64,000 nucleotides of DNA, taken from Sphingomonas sp. BGYR3 (GTDB lineage: Bacteria > Pseudomonadota > Alphaproteobacteria > Sphingomonadales > Sphingomonadaceae). The stretch spans positions 2,412,403 to 2,476,402 of the forward strand of contig NZ_JANZNT010000001.1 in NCBI RefSeq assembly GCF_025153455.1. The letters are read 5' to 3'. Shown piece by piece: positions 36,109 to 45,312 of this stretch. Every line of letters starts with the position of its first letter. Position 1 is the first letter of the stretch. The notes beneath the pieces were generated by a model. The model was not told the DNA's origin, did no database searches, and saw only the letters and a program-made list of their open reading frames with translations. The translations under genes were made by a program, and so were the position numbers.

Positions 36109-37682
36109 TGGTCGGGTTCGGATTTGGTGCCTGGCCGCCACGGCCGGTGAGCGGCGGGGGCGGTGGCGGCACGCCGACGCCCACGCCGGGCGGCACGTCG
36201 CCCGCGCGGTATAGCCCGATGGGCACGCGGTTCCGCCTGCCCACGGGGACGCAGACGATCAACGCGAGCTTCCTGTTCCAGGCCTATGCCCATGTCTTTG
36301 CGACGGGCGCATGGGCAACGAACGAGGCGGCGTTTTTCTGGTCCACCTTTGCCAACCTGACCAGCGTTGCCGACCATGAGGCAAAGGTGACGGGCGCGCT
36401 GCGGATCGAGCGGATTTCCGTCCTGATCTCTGGCACATGGGTGGATGCGACCATCACGGCCGGGGACGAGACGATTGATCCCAACACCGATGGGGCGGGC
36501 AAATGGGTGCGGTGCGCGTTCGCAACCCCTCTGCCTGCAAACACTGTCCTGTCGATGCGCGTGGCGACCGAGTTTACCCGCACCGGCACTTGTCCCGGTG
36601 GTCCGGCAGCGGCACCGAACGAGGCGCAGCGGGGCAGCTCGACCTCGCTGGCATCGACGCTGACCACGGTATCGCTGAACAACAGCAATGCGGTGCACTG
36701 GCGGCCCTGTGCCATGATGGGCAAGGGGGGCGATGGTCGCCCGGCATTGCTGGCGCTGGGCGACAGCATCGGGGCGGGCGCCGATCAGTACGCGAACGCG
36801 GCCGTCATGTCGGCCCGTGCGGAGTTCGGCTATCTGGGCCTTGGCCTGGACGATGCCAGCACCAGCAAACGCATCCCCTGCTTCAACTTCTGTGTGCCCG
36901 GGCAGAACCCGGAGAATTACGGCACGCCATCGCGGGTGGCGCTGAAGCTGGAAATCCTGACCAAGGCGATGGCGCTGAACGGCGGGGCATCGCCGGTTGA
37001 CGAGATTGTCGTCCAGCACGGCACCAACAGCGTCAACGGCACCGTCACCAAGGCGCAGTTGGTCGGCCACCTCAAGAACGTCTATTCGACGTTCCGCGCG
37101 GTGCTGGGCGCGACCATGCCGGTGACGCAGGTGGAGATGATCGCGCTTCCCGCGTCAACCGATGGCTATGCCACGCTGGCCAACCAGACGCCGACCGCGC
37201 CGAACACCTATCCTACGGGCGTCCGCTGGCAGGTGAATGAGGCGATTGGCGGGCCGGATGGCCTGGGCAGTCCCTCTGCCGAGCTGCGGGCCGATGGCAG
37301 CATCCGGGGCAGCTTTGCCCCGTGGCGCTATGGCAGCGCGGATACGGCGGCGGATCGTGACCTGTTGCCGGTGCAGTCGTTCACCACGACGGTCGCCGCC
37401 GCCTATGGCGGCTCGGGCAACATCACCCTGACCGATGCGCCGCTGGTCGGCCATTATCTGGCGGTGGGCGGGGCGGCGTTCCATTATGGCGTCGTGACCA
37501 GTGTGACCGGAACCGGCCCCTATGTCGTCGGCATCATCTGGCAGGGCGGGCAGGCGGCCAAGGCGGTCGGCAACCCGGTGCGGGCAACAGCGCATGGCAG
37601 CGGCCTGCACCCCGGCCCGTTCCATCACGCGATCATGGCGCAGGCCGTCATCGACTGGAAGATATCGCGCGGCTGGGTGTGA
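36108..37682 (+). CDS. SGNH/GDSL hydrolase with N-terminal beta-rich region
   Basis: A 524-residue protein. After a Gly/Pro-rich linker (about residues 10-35), a beta-rich region of about 170 residues is followed by the SGNH hydrolase: block I LLALGDSIGAG with the nucleophile Ser (about residue 220), a block III-like IVVQHGTNSVNG, and the C-terminal GLHPGPFHH with the catalytic Asp/His region. No signal peptide is visible. It begins at the stop of the spike-base-like gene. In the proposed setting it would be a fibre or spike protein that cleaves or deacetylates a surface glycan; a plain esterase is the alternative. Confidence 0.75.
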   Translation: MVGFGFGAWPPRPVSGGGGGGTPTPTPGGTSPARYSPMGTRFRLPTGTQTINASFLFQAYAHVFATGAWATNEAAFFWSTFANLTSVADHEAKVTGALRIERISVLISGTWVDATITAGDETIDPNTDGAGKWVRCAFATPLPANTVLSMRVATEFTRTGTCPGGPAAAPNEAQRGSSTSLASTLTTVSLNNSNAVHWRPCAMMGKGGDGRPALLALGDSIGAGADQYANAAVMSARAEFGYLGLGLDDASTSKRIPCFNFCVPGQNPENYGTPSRVALKLEILTKAMALNGGASPVDEIVVQHGTNSVNGTVTKAQLVGHLKNVYSTFRAVLGATMPVTQVEMIALPASTDGYATLANQTPTAPNTYPTGVRWQVNEAIGGPDGLGSPSAELRADGSIRGSFAPWRYGSADTAADRDLLPVQSFTTTVAAAYGGSGNITLTDAPLVGHYLAVGGAAFHYGVVTSVTGTGPYVVGIIWQGGQAAKAVGNPVRATAHGSGLHPGPFHHAIMAQAVIDWKISRGWV

Positions 37683-37690
37683 CGTCTCAT

Positions 37691-37724
37691 CCCCCTCTTC
37701 CGGATGTGCGTCCGGAGGAGGGGG
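37691..37724. terminator. Bidirectional hairpin between convergent genes
   Basis: A 14-pair stem (37691-37704 with 37711-37724, one wobble) closes a six-base loop between the SGNH gene and the converging BY-kinase-like gene. No T-tract follows on the plus strand, so its strength as a terminator is inferred from position. Confidence 0.55.
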
Positions 37725-37729
37725 CGGGA

Positions 37730-38446
37730 TCAGACGTTCATCACCGAACCGATGACCATGGCGCCATCGCCGTTCAGCTGAGTGACCAGGGTCGACAGGT
37801 CGTCAACGAAGCTGACGTCGCGGCGCGCGACGATCAGGACATAGCGCACCACCGATGCGATCCGGCGGGCATCGGCGCACCGATTGGTCGGTGGCGTCAG
37901 GATCAGCGTCAATTCGTGATCGCGCATGCAGGTGTCGATCACCTGTTTGAACCGCGCGCCGTTCAGCAGTTCCTGCGCATCGGCAGCCGGGCCGCCGGAA
38001 TACAGCACGGACAGATGCGGGATCACATCGGCCTGGATCGTGTCGCTGATCGACAGGGTCTCGTCGGTCAGCAACTGGCGCAGATTGGGCACGGGCCGCG
38101 ACGGGATGATGGCCGTTTCCACGAACGGCGTGCGCATATTGCCGTCGATCAGCAGGGTGCGGATCCCCGCCTGAGCCAGGCTGACCGCCAGATTGACGGC
38201 CACGAATTCCGACCCGCTTTCCCCATCGCTGGAACAAATCCCCAGCGCGCGGCGGCCGTTGCGGATATGCGTGGCGATGAGGTGCGTGCGCAGCGAGCCG
38301 ATGGATTCGGCCTGGGCGCCGCCCTGCTGATCCAGCACCACGACGTCGGGCGACACCGAATAGGTGACGGGTTCCGGCAGCGGCGCCTTGCCCGCACCGG
38401 CGGCCGGTGTAGTTGTCTCAGAAATCGCTGAGGCAGCTTTGGACAC
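37730..38446 (-). CDS. BY-kinase-like protein with degenerate nucleotide site (GelE/SpsE position)
   Basis: A 238-residue protein of the bacterial tyrosine kinase/CpsD fold. Its place after the Wzz-like gene equals GelE/SpsE in sphingan clusters. Conserved scaffold pieces are present (NLAVSLAQAGIRTLLIDGNMRTP). However, the P-loop that normally reads G-E-G-K-S/T reads SDGESGSEF, losing Lys and Thr, and the Walker B D-T-P-P reads LILTPPT, losing the Asp. No Tyr cluster closes the C-terminus. It is therefore probably not a kinase but a structural partner that regulates chain length and export. Confidence 0.75.
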   Translation of the reverse strand: MSKAASAISETTTPAAGAGKAPLPEPVTYSVSPDVVVLDQQGGAQAESIGSLRTHLIATHIRNGRRALGICSSDGESGSEFVAVNLAVSLAQAGIRTLLIDGNMRTPFVETAIIPSRPVPNLRQLLTDETLSISDTIQADVIPHLSVLYSGGPAADAQELLNGARFKQVIDTCMRDHELTLILTPPTNRCADARRIASVVRYVLIVARRDVSFVDDLSTLVTQLNGDGAMVIGSVMNV

Positions 38447-38469
38447 GATGATGCTCCAGCCTTGAGGGG

Positions 38470-39777
38470 TCAGGCGCCCGTCGCGGGAACGCGACGATCC
38501 GGGTTGGTGAACGGGATGATCGCAATCACCGGCACCGATTCGATTGACAGATCGGAAACGCTGCGCACACGGCGGCGAAGCAGTTCGAACAGCAGCGCCA
38601 GCAGGATGCCGAGCACCAGACCGAACGCAGCAGCGCCGCCGATGATCACTGCCTTGAGCGGGCCGACCGGCTTGTTCGACGTGGTCGCCTGTCCCAGCAA
38701 GGTGATGCCGCCTTCGCGCGCCTGTGCCTGTTGACGCAGTTCGGCGGTCCGCGACGCGGCCTTGCTGAACTGTTCGCGCAGGCCGTCGATCCTGGCCTGC
38801 ATCTGACGCAGCTGCGCGATCTCGTCACGCTGGGCGATGACCTTTGCCTGGGTCTGCGACACTTGCGACGCGATGGACGGCCCAGTGGCCGCAGGCGCGC
38901 GCGATGCGGCGGCAGCGGCGCGTTCCTGCGCTGCGGCTTGGGCCACTGCGGTCCGGGTCTGGCGCAGGGCAACGAGGTCGGGGTGATTCGGCCCCAGTTC
39001 GCGCGACAGGGCCGCGATCTGCCCATCGATCTGCGCCAGCTGGGTCTGGGCCGGCCCCGGACCGACCGGGATCGACACGCTGGGCATGGAGGGCATCGGC
39101 GTGGTTCCGGCCAGCGCCTTCAGCCGGGCGCTTTCGGTGTCGCTGTAATCGTCCTGCAGCACGATGTTGTTCGCGCGTTCGAACGCGGTGCGCTGCGATT
39201 CGGCCTGATTCAGTTCGCGGCGGATCTTTTCGGTCTGGTTGGCGAACCAGTCGGCATTGCGGGTCGCGGTTTCGCGGCGCTGGTCGATGCTCTGTTCGAT
39301 ATAGGCCTGACGCAGCGCGTCCGCGATGGTGCGCGCCCGATCCGGGTTGGTATCGACAAATTCGATTTCGAGGACGTTTGTCCCCTCGATCACCCGGGCG
39401 GTGGTGTTCAGCGTCACGCCCTGCGCCAACCAGCGGATAAAGCCCTGTTCGCTGGGCTGATCCGTCGACGCGACATAAGCGGCGCGCAGATCCTCACGCT
39501 TGGGCCAGCCCAGATCGGTGATCGCACGGGCGGCAAGCGCCGGATCGGCGAACAGTTCGACCTGAGTCTGGGCAAAGGCGCGGGCAAAGCCGGCATTGAT
39601 CACTTCATTGGTGACCGGGTCCGGACGGATCACGTCCAGCATCACGCGGGCCTGCGCCTTGTACTTGGTCGGCACGAAGATCGAGACGACGCTGGCGCCG
39701 ATCAGGCAGGCGAGCATGATGCTGACGATGAGCTTTCGCCGGGCCCATAGTGCACGAAAGAAGCTGACAAAATACAT
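38470..39777 (-). CDS. Chain-length determinant / polysaccharide co-polymerase (Wzz, GelC/SpsC-like)
   Basis: A 435-residue inner-membrane protein with helices at the start (about 16-34) and end (about 378-400) and a large periplasmic part, including a coiled region between residues 180 and 370. The C-terminal tail is cytoplasmic. This is the Wzz topology. The first helix is preceded by the R-A-L-W-A-R-R-K start typical of the family. It would set chain length and connect the polymerase to the outer-membrane channel; together with the downstream BY-kinase-like protein it forms the split co-polymerase seen in sphingomonads. Confidence 0.88.
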   Translation of the reverse strand: MYFVSFFRALWARRKLIVSIMLACLIGASVVSIFVPTKYKAQARVMLDVIRPDPVTNEVINAGFARAFAQTQVELFADPALAARAITDLGWPKREDLRAAYVASTDQPSEQGFIRWLAQGVTLNTTARVIEGTNVLEIEFVDTNPDRARTIADALRQAYIEQSIDQRRETATRNADWFANQTEKIRRELNQAESQRTAFERANNIVLQDDYSDTESARLKALAGTTPMPSMPSVSIPVGPGPAQTQLAQIDGQIAALSRELGPNHPDLVALRQTRTAVAQAAAQERAAAAASRAPAATGPSIASQVSQTQAKVIAQRDEIAQLRQMQARIDGLREQFSKAASRTAELRQQAQAREGGITLLGQATTSNKPVGPLKAVIIGGAAAFGLVLGILLALLFELLRRRVRSVSDLSIESVPVIAIIPFTNPDRRVPATGA

Positions 39778-39790
39778 CCGGCCCTCGTGC

Positions 39791-40654
39791 TTAGAAGAAC
39801 TTCTGGCCGACGACGATCACGTCACCGGGCTCGACGATGGTGTCGAGCTTTGCGCTGCCGATTTCCTGCTGTCCGCGGATCAGCTTGGTCCGGCGCTCCG
39901 ACCCCAGCGGGGTCAGGCCGCCGCCACGGGCCAGCGCCTTGCGCAACGTCATGCCCGGATCGATGGGATAGGTGCCGGGCGCCGTCACCTGACCATAGAT
40001 ATAGAAGGTCTCGGCTTCGGCCACATAGACCTTGTCGCCCGGATTGACGATTGGATCCTCTTCACCGCGACCGGTCGCAATCGCCTTCAGCGACAATTCG
40101 CGCGGCGAACCGCCGGCCGGGGTCAGCGTGATCTTGTCGCCGCCGGTTTCGCGCACGCCGCCAGCACGCGCGATGACTTCGGACAGACGATAGGCGCGGT
40201 CAATCGGCACGACGCCGGGATTGGCCACCTGGCCCAGGACCGTGATGTAGCGGCTGGCATAGGTGACGATCGAGATGTTCAGCACCGGAGCCGAATAATA
40301 GCCGCCGCTGACCAGGGCGGCGCGAATCTGATCTCGCAACTGCAGCACGGTCAGGTCGGCGGCGCGGATGCTGCCGATCAGTGGCAGGGCAATCGTTCCG
40401 TCGCTCTGCACCTGGACCCGGGGCTTGAAATCCTCGCGGCCGAGCAGGCTCACCTCGATGATGTCGCCCGCGCCAAGGACATAGCCATCGACCAGAGACA
40501 CGTTTTCCTGCGCCGCCGGGGCGGCAGGAACGCCCTGTGCGGCACGCGGGGGCTGAACCGGCGCGGTGCCGGCGGTCTGGGCGCCGGCCGTGCCGGAAAG
40601 CGTCATGGCCGTCACCGAAAGCGCGACGATGAGAGCGTTGGAAGTTTTGTGCAT
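39791..40654 (-). CDS. Outer-membrane polysaccharide export protein (Wza/GelD-like)
   Basis: A 287-residue exported protein with a signal peptide (ALIVALSVTAMTLSGTAGAQ). The poly-export domain starts at about residue 58 (YVLGAGDIIEVSLLGREDF) and is followed by two SLBB domains, ITVLGQVANPGVVPID and FYIYGQVTAPGTYPIDPGMTL. Such proteins form the outer-membrane channel of Wzy-dependent export. Unlike E. coli Wza, no lipobox is evident. It overlaps none of its neighbours but is only 13 and 20 bases from them, so it belongs to the F-D-C-E operon. Confidence 0.92.
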   Translation of the reverse strand: MHKTSNALIVALSVTAMTLSGTAGAQTAGTAPVQPPRAAQGVPAAPAAQENVSLVDGYVLGAGDIIEVSLLGREDFKPRVQVQSDGTIALPLIGSIRAADLTVLQLRDQIRAALVSGGYYSAPVLNISIVTYASRYITVLGQVANPGVVPIDRAYRLSEVIARAGGVRETGGDKITLTPAGGSPRELSLKAIATGRGEEDPIVNPGDKVYVAEAETFYIYGQVTAPGTYPIDPGMTLRKALARGGGLTPLGSERRTKLIRGQQEIGSAKLDTIVEPGDVIVVGQKFF

Positions 40655-40674
40655 GCGCGAAGCCCTACTCTAGC

Positions 40675-41910
40675 TTAACGAAGGAGTCTCACTGAGAATT
40701 CGATGCGAGCGCTGTCATAGTCATAAAACGGGTCATTGGCGCGGCGTGTGTCATAGGTTGCGCCAAGGCCGAAGAACAGCCGCTGGGTCTTCTGAAACTG
40801 CAGGCCGGCACCTACGACATGCTGGGTATCGTCGGTCAATGGCCGCAGCGCACGCGGGAAGGTGGAGACATAATCGCGCGTGCGATAGGTATAGCTGCCC
40901 ACCAGGTTCAGCCGCGGCGACAGCGCATAGGTAAGGTCGGTGCGCAGCGCGGTTTCGATGAAATAATCGATATCGAAATTGAGCGCGGGCACCGCCTGGC
41001 GCACGCCGGTAAACGACACGGCAAAGGGGCCGCCGGGCGAGACGCGCACATTGGCACGGCCGGTGATGCCGTCGAACGCCTTGATCCCGCCGGCGATCAC
41101 ATCGGTGTAGTTCAGCTGAATCTGACCCTGAAACGTCGGGGTGACGGCGCGGGTGAAGGACACGCCAAAGCTGCGCACCTTGAACCCGTCAATGCCCAGA
41201 AAGGTGAGCGGATTGTCCTGACGCTCGGTGAAATCCGTTTCCGCCTGCCCGACCAGCAGGGCGATTTCCCCGATCGACGGCTGAGCGTAGAGCAGGCCGC
41301 CGCCATACAGGACGGTGTTGTAATTGGCGCCGCGCCGCAGATCGTTGGTGTTCTTGCCGTCGGTGTACGAAATCTGCGCAACCGGGCGAAAGCCGACCTG
41401 CGGTCCGCAAGCCAGGGTCAGCGACGCCGTCTTGGTCGTCTCGAAGTTCCTGAAGCTGACCCGGTCGTCGGTCTGATCGGCGGTCAGGCCAAGATCGCCG
41501 GGATTGCTGCGTCGACGCGAAATGCCCGCACCCAGCGTGGTGTCGCAGATCGACAGCCGCGATGCCAGGCCGCCATCCAGCGAAATCCGTTCGCCATCAA
41601 GGCCGCTGTTGCGGCTGTAGATGTCATAGGCCGCGCCGCCGCTCAGGCTGGCGACGCCAATCCCGCCGACGGGAACATAGATGTCGACCGAGGCAGATGG
41701 CGAAAACCGGAAATCTTCCGGTTGCAGGTCGAGTTCCTCGGCCCGCTGATCGGTCAGCCGGGCAGCGTTGGTGTCATACGCGGCCGACGCCTGCAGCGTC
41801 ACGTCGATACGCCGCGTCTGGTTCGCCACGAAAGGCAGCGAAACATTCTGCGCCGTCGCCGTCGCGCTCCAGCAAAGGGCGGTCGCACAAACCGCTGTCC
41901 TGATCTTCAT
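40675..41910 (-). CDS. Outer-membrane beta-barrel protein (GelF/SpsF-like)
   Basis: A 411-residue protein whose signal peptide ends at SATATA-Q. ATG 41910 has a GGGGGAG ribosome site, so it is favoured over 41928. Many amphipathic strands end in a C-terminal aromatic/hydrophobic strand (RIEFSVRLLR), as in an outer-membrane barrel of about 16 to 20 strands. It lacks a recognised enzyme motif. Its position as first gene of the block before Wza, Wzz and the kinase-like protein matches GelF/SpsF, for which a role in export is proposed. Confidence 0.75.
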   Translation of the reverse strand: MKIRTAVCATALCWSATATAQNVSLPFVANQTRRIDVTLQASAAYDTNAARLTDQRAEELDLQPEDFRFSPSASVDIYVPVGGIGVASLSGGAAYDIYSRNSGLDGERISLDGGLASRLSICDTTLGAGISRRRSNPGDLGLTADQTDDRVSFRNFETTKTASLTLACGPQVGFRPVAQISYTDGKNTNDLRRGANYNTVLYGGGLLYAQPSIGEIALLVGQAETDFTERQDNPLTFLGIDGFKVRSFGVSFTRAVTPTFQGQIQLNYTDVIAGGIKAFDGITGRANVRVSPGGPFAVSFTGVRQAVPALNFDIDYFIETALRTDLTYALSPRLNLVGSYTYRTRDYVSTFPRALRPLTDDTQHVVGAGLQFQKTQRLFFGLGATYDTRRANDPFYDYDSARIEFSVRLLR

Positions 41911-42125
41911 GGCTCTCCCCCGGCACATCCCAAAGCGGTGTCTCTCTAGCGGAAGTCAAGCAAGCGCGGAACCATGTTATTTTCCGGCATCCCTGTTCCA
42001 GCTTCGGCCAGTTTCAACGGCGTTGAACCATGCCTTTCCTGCATATTTGCTGAAGCATGATTAGGGGCGTCTTAACCGGTCTGCGGCAAACAGGGGCTGA
42101 CGAGTAAGGGGCTTTTTGCACAGCG

Positions 42126-43868
42126 ATGTTTGATCCATCACGCCGCGCCGAATGGGAACGACGGATCGATCAGGCGATCGAGCAAGCCGACGCGCCCGCA
42201 ATTCCGGCCAGTTTCAACGATTTTCAGCGGGTGATGAAGGCCGGATGGGCGGGGCTTGCCGTGCTGAGCCTGGTCATCTGGATCGCGCCTCTGATCGCCG
42301 CGCTGACGGGGTGGCAGATGATTGCCATGGCCGTGCCGGCACGCAGCGTGCCGACACTGGCCGGTGTCGGCGCAATCGGCCTGATCGCGCTGGTTGCGAT
42401 GGCTGTCGCCTGGACCGCGCGTGCGCGGATGCTGGGCCAGATGTCCGCGGTCGCCGATGCGTGCGTGCCGCCGATGGTGGCGGCACGGCTGTGCGCCATC
42501 AAACAGGATGACGGGCGGCATCTGCGGGCGATCCGCGCCTTTCTGAACGGACCGGCGGCGGGCGCGCTGATGGATGTGCCGGGCGTCCTGTTGTCGGGCC
42601 TGATCCTGGCGCTGATCGTGCCCTGGATCGGCGCGGTCGCGCTGGCGGCGGCGGGCGCCATGCTGTTCCTGTCGTGGCGCGGTATCCGGTCCCGCTACGC
42701 CATCATGGCGCGTGAGGAAGCGGCCGGTGCCGCCGAAATTGACGTGCGCACCATCGCCATGCTGCGTCCTGCCGGGATGCGCGAGCGGATGCGCAGCGGC
42801 TGGGCGCCGGTTCTGCTGACCGGCCGAACCATCGAGGATGCGGCACAATCGGCCGGTCCGCCGCCGGTCGCCGTGGCCATTGCCCTGCTGGCGACGTGGT
42901 TGCCGCTGTTCATCGCGGGCGGATGGATGGCGCTGGCCGATCATGCGTCGATGCCGCTGATCGCTGCGGCACAGGCATTGGCGATGATCGGGATGCTGCC
43001 GCTGATCGTGCTGGTCATGCAGAGCGGCACGATCGCGGCCTGCCTGACCGGCTGGGGCGCGATCCGTACCTGGCTTGCGCTGCCGGTGCAGACCGCCGCT
43101 GCCGCCAATCTGCCGCCGCCGCGCGCGCGGATGGAATGCGACATTACCCTGCTGGGCTCGCCGGGGGATCATCGGGTGTTGCTGAGCAACATCGCCTTTA
43201 CGCTGGATGCCGGTCAGATGCTGACCGTGATCGGGCCGGGCGGCGCGGGCAAATCGGTGCTGATGCGCGCCATTGCCGGGCAACTGCCCGTTGCCATCGG
43301 CGGCGTGCGGCTGGACGGCGTGCTGATCCCGCACTGGACCGACGCGATCCTGGATCAGGCCATCGGCTATATGCCCCAGCGGCCCGTGCTGGCACGCGGC
43401 ACCATTGCCGAAAACATCGCCCGTTTCGATCCGATGGCCAGCAGCGAGGCAGTGCTGGCCGCCGCCCGGACGGCGGGTGTGCATGACGCGATCGTGGCCC
43501 TGACCGATGGCTATGACACAGAGGTCGGCGACGATGGCGAGCGGCTGAACGCATCGATGATCCATCGCATTGCGCTTGCCCGGGCCTGTTTCGGCGATCC
43601 GGTCCTGCTGTTGCTTGACGATCCGACCGCCTGCGCCGATCAGCGCGCGCGAAAGGGGCTGCAATCCGCGATCGACATGGCGCTCGAACGGGGTGCGATG
43701 GTGATCGTCGTCACGCATGAAGCCACGATCATCGACCGGTCCGACACCGTCCTGGTCCTTCGCGGCGGGCGTGCCGCGGCGCTGGCACCGCCGGCGCAGG
43801 TGCGCGCCGCGCTTCAGAAACCCGACACGCGCGATGGCGCCCCTCATCTGGCAGGCCCGATTTCATGA
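42126..43868 (+). CDS. Type I secretion ABC transporter with degenerate nucleotide-binding site (AtrD-like)
   Basis: A 580-residue half transporter. Walker A is normal (GPGGAGKSVL), but the signature L-S-G-G-Q is replaced by LNASM (LNASMIHRIALARACF) and Walker B ends in L-D-D (VLLLLDDPTACAD) rather than L-D-E, while the switch His is kept in VVTHEAT. Such a partial site is expected in heterodimeric ABC transporters with one degenerate partner. The obvious partner is the canonical homologue at 32983-34758. It is followed by the membrane-fusion gene with a four-base overlap. In S-88 and gellan clusters atrD-atrB take the same place near the export block. Confidence 0.82.
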   Translation: MFDPSRRAEWERRIDQAIEQADAPAIPASFNDFQRVMKAGWAGLAVLSLVIWIAPLIAALTGWQMIAMAVPARSVPTLAGVGAIGLIALVAMAVAWTARARMLGQMSAVADACVPPMVAARLCAIKQDDGRHLRAIRAFLNGPAAGALMDVPGVLLSGLILALIVPWIGAVALAAAGAMLFLSWRGIRSRYAIMAREEAAGAAEIDVRTIAMLRPAGMRERMRSGWAPVLLTGRTIEDAAQSAGPPPVAVAIALLATWLPLFIAGGWMALADHASMPLIAAAQALAMIGMLPLIVLVMQSGTIAACLTGWGAIRTWLALPVQTAAAANLPPPRARMECDITLLGSPGDHRVLLSNIAFTLDAGQMLTVIGPGGAGKSVLMRAIAGQLPVAIGGVRLDGVLIPHWTDAILDQAIGYMPQRPVLARGTIAENIARFDPMASSEAVLAAARTAGVHDAIVALTDGYDTEVGDDGERLNASMIHRIALARACFGDPVLLLLDDPTACADQRARKGLQSAIDMALERGAMVIVVTHEATIIDRSDTVLVLRGGRAAALAPPAQVRAALQKPDTRDGAPHLAGPIS

Positions 43869-45214
43869 GCTATCTGATCCCCGTTCAGCATCCCTCGGCC
43901 GTCCTGACGGCCGGGACCGTGCCGTTCCAGTCGCACCAGGCCGCGTTGCGGGGGCAGGCGCGGCGGGCGATCCTGATCATCGGCCTGCTTGCCGCGCTGC
44001 TGCTGGGTGCCGCCGCGCTGGTCCAGACCAGGGCAGCGGTCGTCGCATCGGGCACGGTGACGGTCGAGCATCAGGTCAAGAAGATCGCCCATCCCGTCGG
44101 CGGCGTGATCGCCGAACTCTATGTACGCGACGGCCATCGGGTGCGGCGCGGGGACCGGCTGATGCGGCTGGATGACCGCGTGACCGGCGAAAGCGTCATG
44201 CGGATCGGCGAAACCGTCGAACAGTTGCTGGCGCAGCAGGCGCGGCTGACCGCCGAGCGGGATCAGGCGGGGCAGATCGCCTTTCCAGCATCGCTGTCGC
44301 GCAGCAACCCGTCGGCCGTGGCGGCGATGGAGGCCGAAAGCCGCCTGTTCGCCCTGCGCCGTCAGGCGCGCGCGACCGAGGCCGGCCAGTTCGAGGAGCG
44401 CATCCGCCAGGCGCAACAGCAGATCGCGGCGCTGGACGCCCAGGTGACCGCCAATCGCCGGCAGATTGCCCTGATCGAGCCGGAACGCGACAATCTGCGC
44501 AGCCTGTACGAGCGCCGCCTGGTCACCGTTGCCCGGCTGAACGAAGTCGAGCGCACATCGGTCAGCCTGAACGGCGACAGTGCCGCCCTGCGCGCACAGG
44601 TCGCCCAGATCCGAGCCCAGATCGCCGAATTGCGCCAGCAGGCGGCACAGGCGCGGATCGCCATGGCCACACAGGCGGGCATTGACCTGGCCGAAGTGAC
44701 CAGCCGCCTGAACGAACAGTCGGTCCGGTCGGTCGCCGCGTCCGATCAAAAGGACCGCAGCCTGATCGTCGCGCCGCAGGATGGGGTGATCGACAAGCTG
44801 GCATTCACCACCATCGGCGGCGTCGTGCCGGCCGGTCAGACCATCCTGAACCTGGTCCCCACGGGCGACCGGCTGGTGGTGGAGGCACATGTCCCGGTGA
44901 CCGACATCGATTCGGTGCGCGTCAATCAGCCGGCGGAGCTTCGCTTCAGCGCGTTCAATGCGCAGACCACGCCGCAGCTGAAGGGCCGGGTGCTGCGCGT
45001 CGCGCCGGAACGGACGGTCGATGAACGCACCGGCGCGTCCTTCTATGTGGTGGCGGTGGAAGTCAGCCCGGCCGAGCTTGCGCTGCTGAACGGGCGCGAG
45101 CTGGTCAGCGGGATGCCGGTCGAGGTGTTCCTGCAAACCGGCAGCCGTTCGTTCCTCTCCTATCTCTTCAAGCCGCTGGCCGATCAGTTCAATCGCGCGT
45201 TCCGGGAGGGATAA
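43865..45214 (+). CDS. Type I secretion membrane-fusion protein (HlyD/PrtE, AtrB-like)
   Basis: A 449-residue protein with one N-terminal helix (LIIGLLAALLLGAAALV, about residues 37-53), then a lipoyl-like half (VKKIAHPVGGVIAELYVRDGHRVRRGD), a long coiled-coil region (about 110-310), and the second half plus beta-barrel (IVAPQDGVIDKL onward). It links the inner-membrane ATPase to an outer-membrane TolC-type channel. No TolC-like gene is in the window. It overlaps the degenerate ATPase stop and is upstream of the RTX protein gene, which is the probable cargo. Confidence 0.9.
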   Translation: MSYLIPVQHPSAVLTAGTVPFQSHQAALRGQARRAILIIGLLAALLLGAAALVQTRAAVVASGTVTVEHQVKKIAHPVGGVIAELYVRDGHRVRRGDRLMRLDDRVTGESVMRIGETVEQLLAQQARLTAERDQAGQIAFPASLSRSNPSAVAAMEAESRLFALRRQARATEAGQFEERIRQAQQQIAALDAQVTANRRQIALIEPERDNLRSLYERRLVTVARLNEVERTSVSLNGDSAALRAQVAQIRAQIAELRQQAAQARIAMATQAGIDLAEVTSRLNEQSVRSVAASDQKDRSLIVAPQDGVIDKLAFTTIGGVVPAGQTILNLVPTGDRLVVEAHVPVTDIDSVRVNQPAELRFSAFNAQTTPQLKGRVLRVAPERTVDERTGASFYVVAVEVSPAELALLNGRELVSGMPVEVFLQTGSRSFLSYLFKPLADQFNRAFREG

Positions 45215-45312
45215 GGCGAGCCAGAACCGACGCAAAGCGACGTTGCTGCGGCGCACACATGTGATAATGACCCCGGGCGGCAGTGGTGCCGTGTCATCGG
45301 CGGATCCATTGC

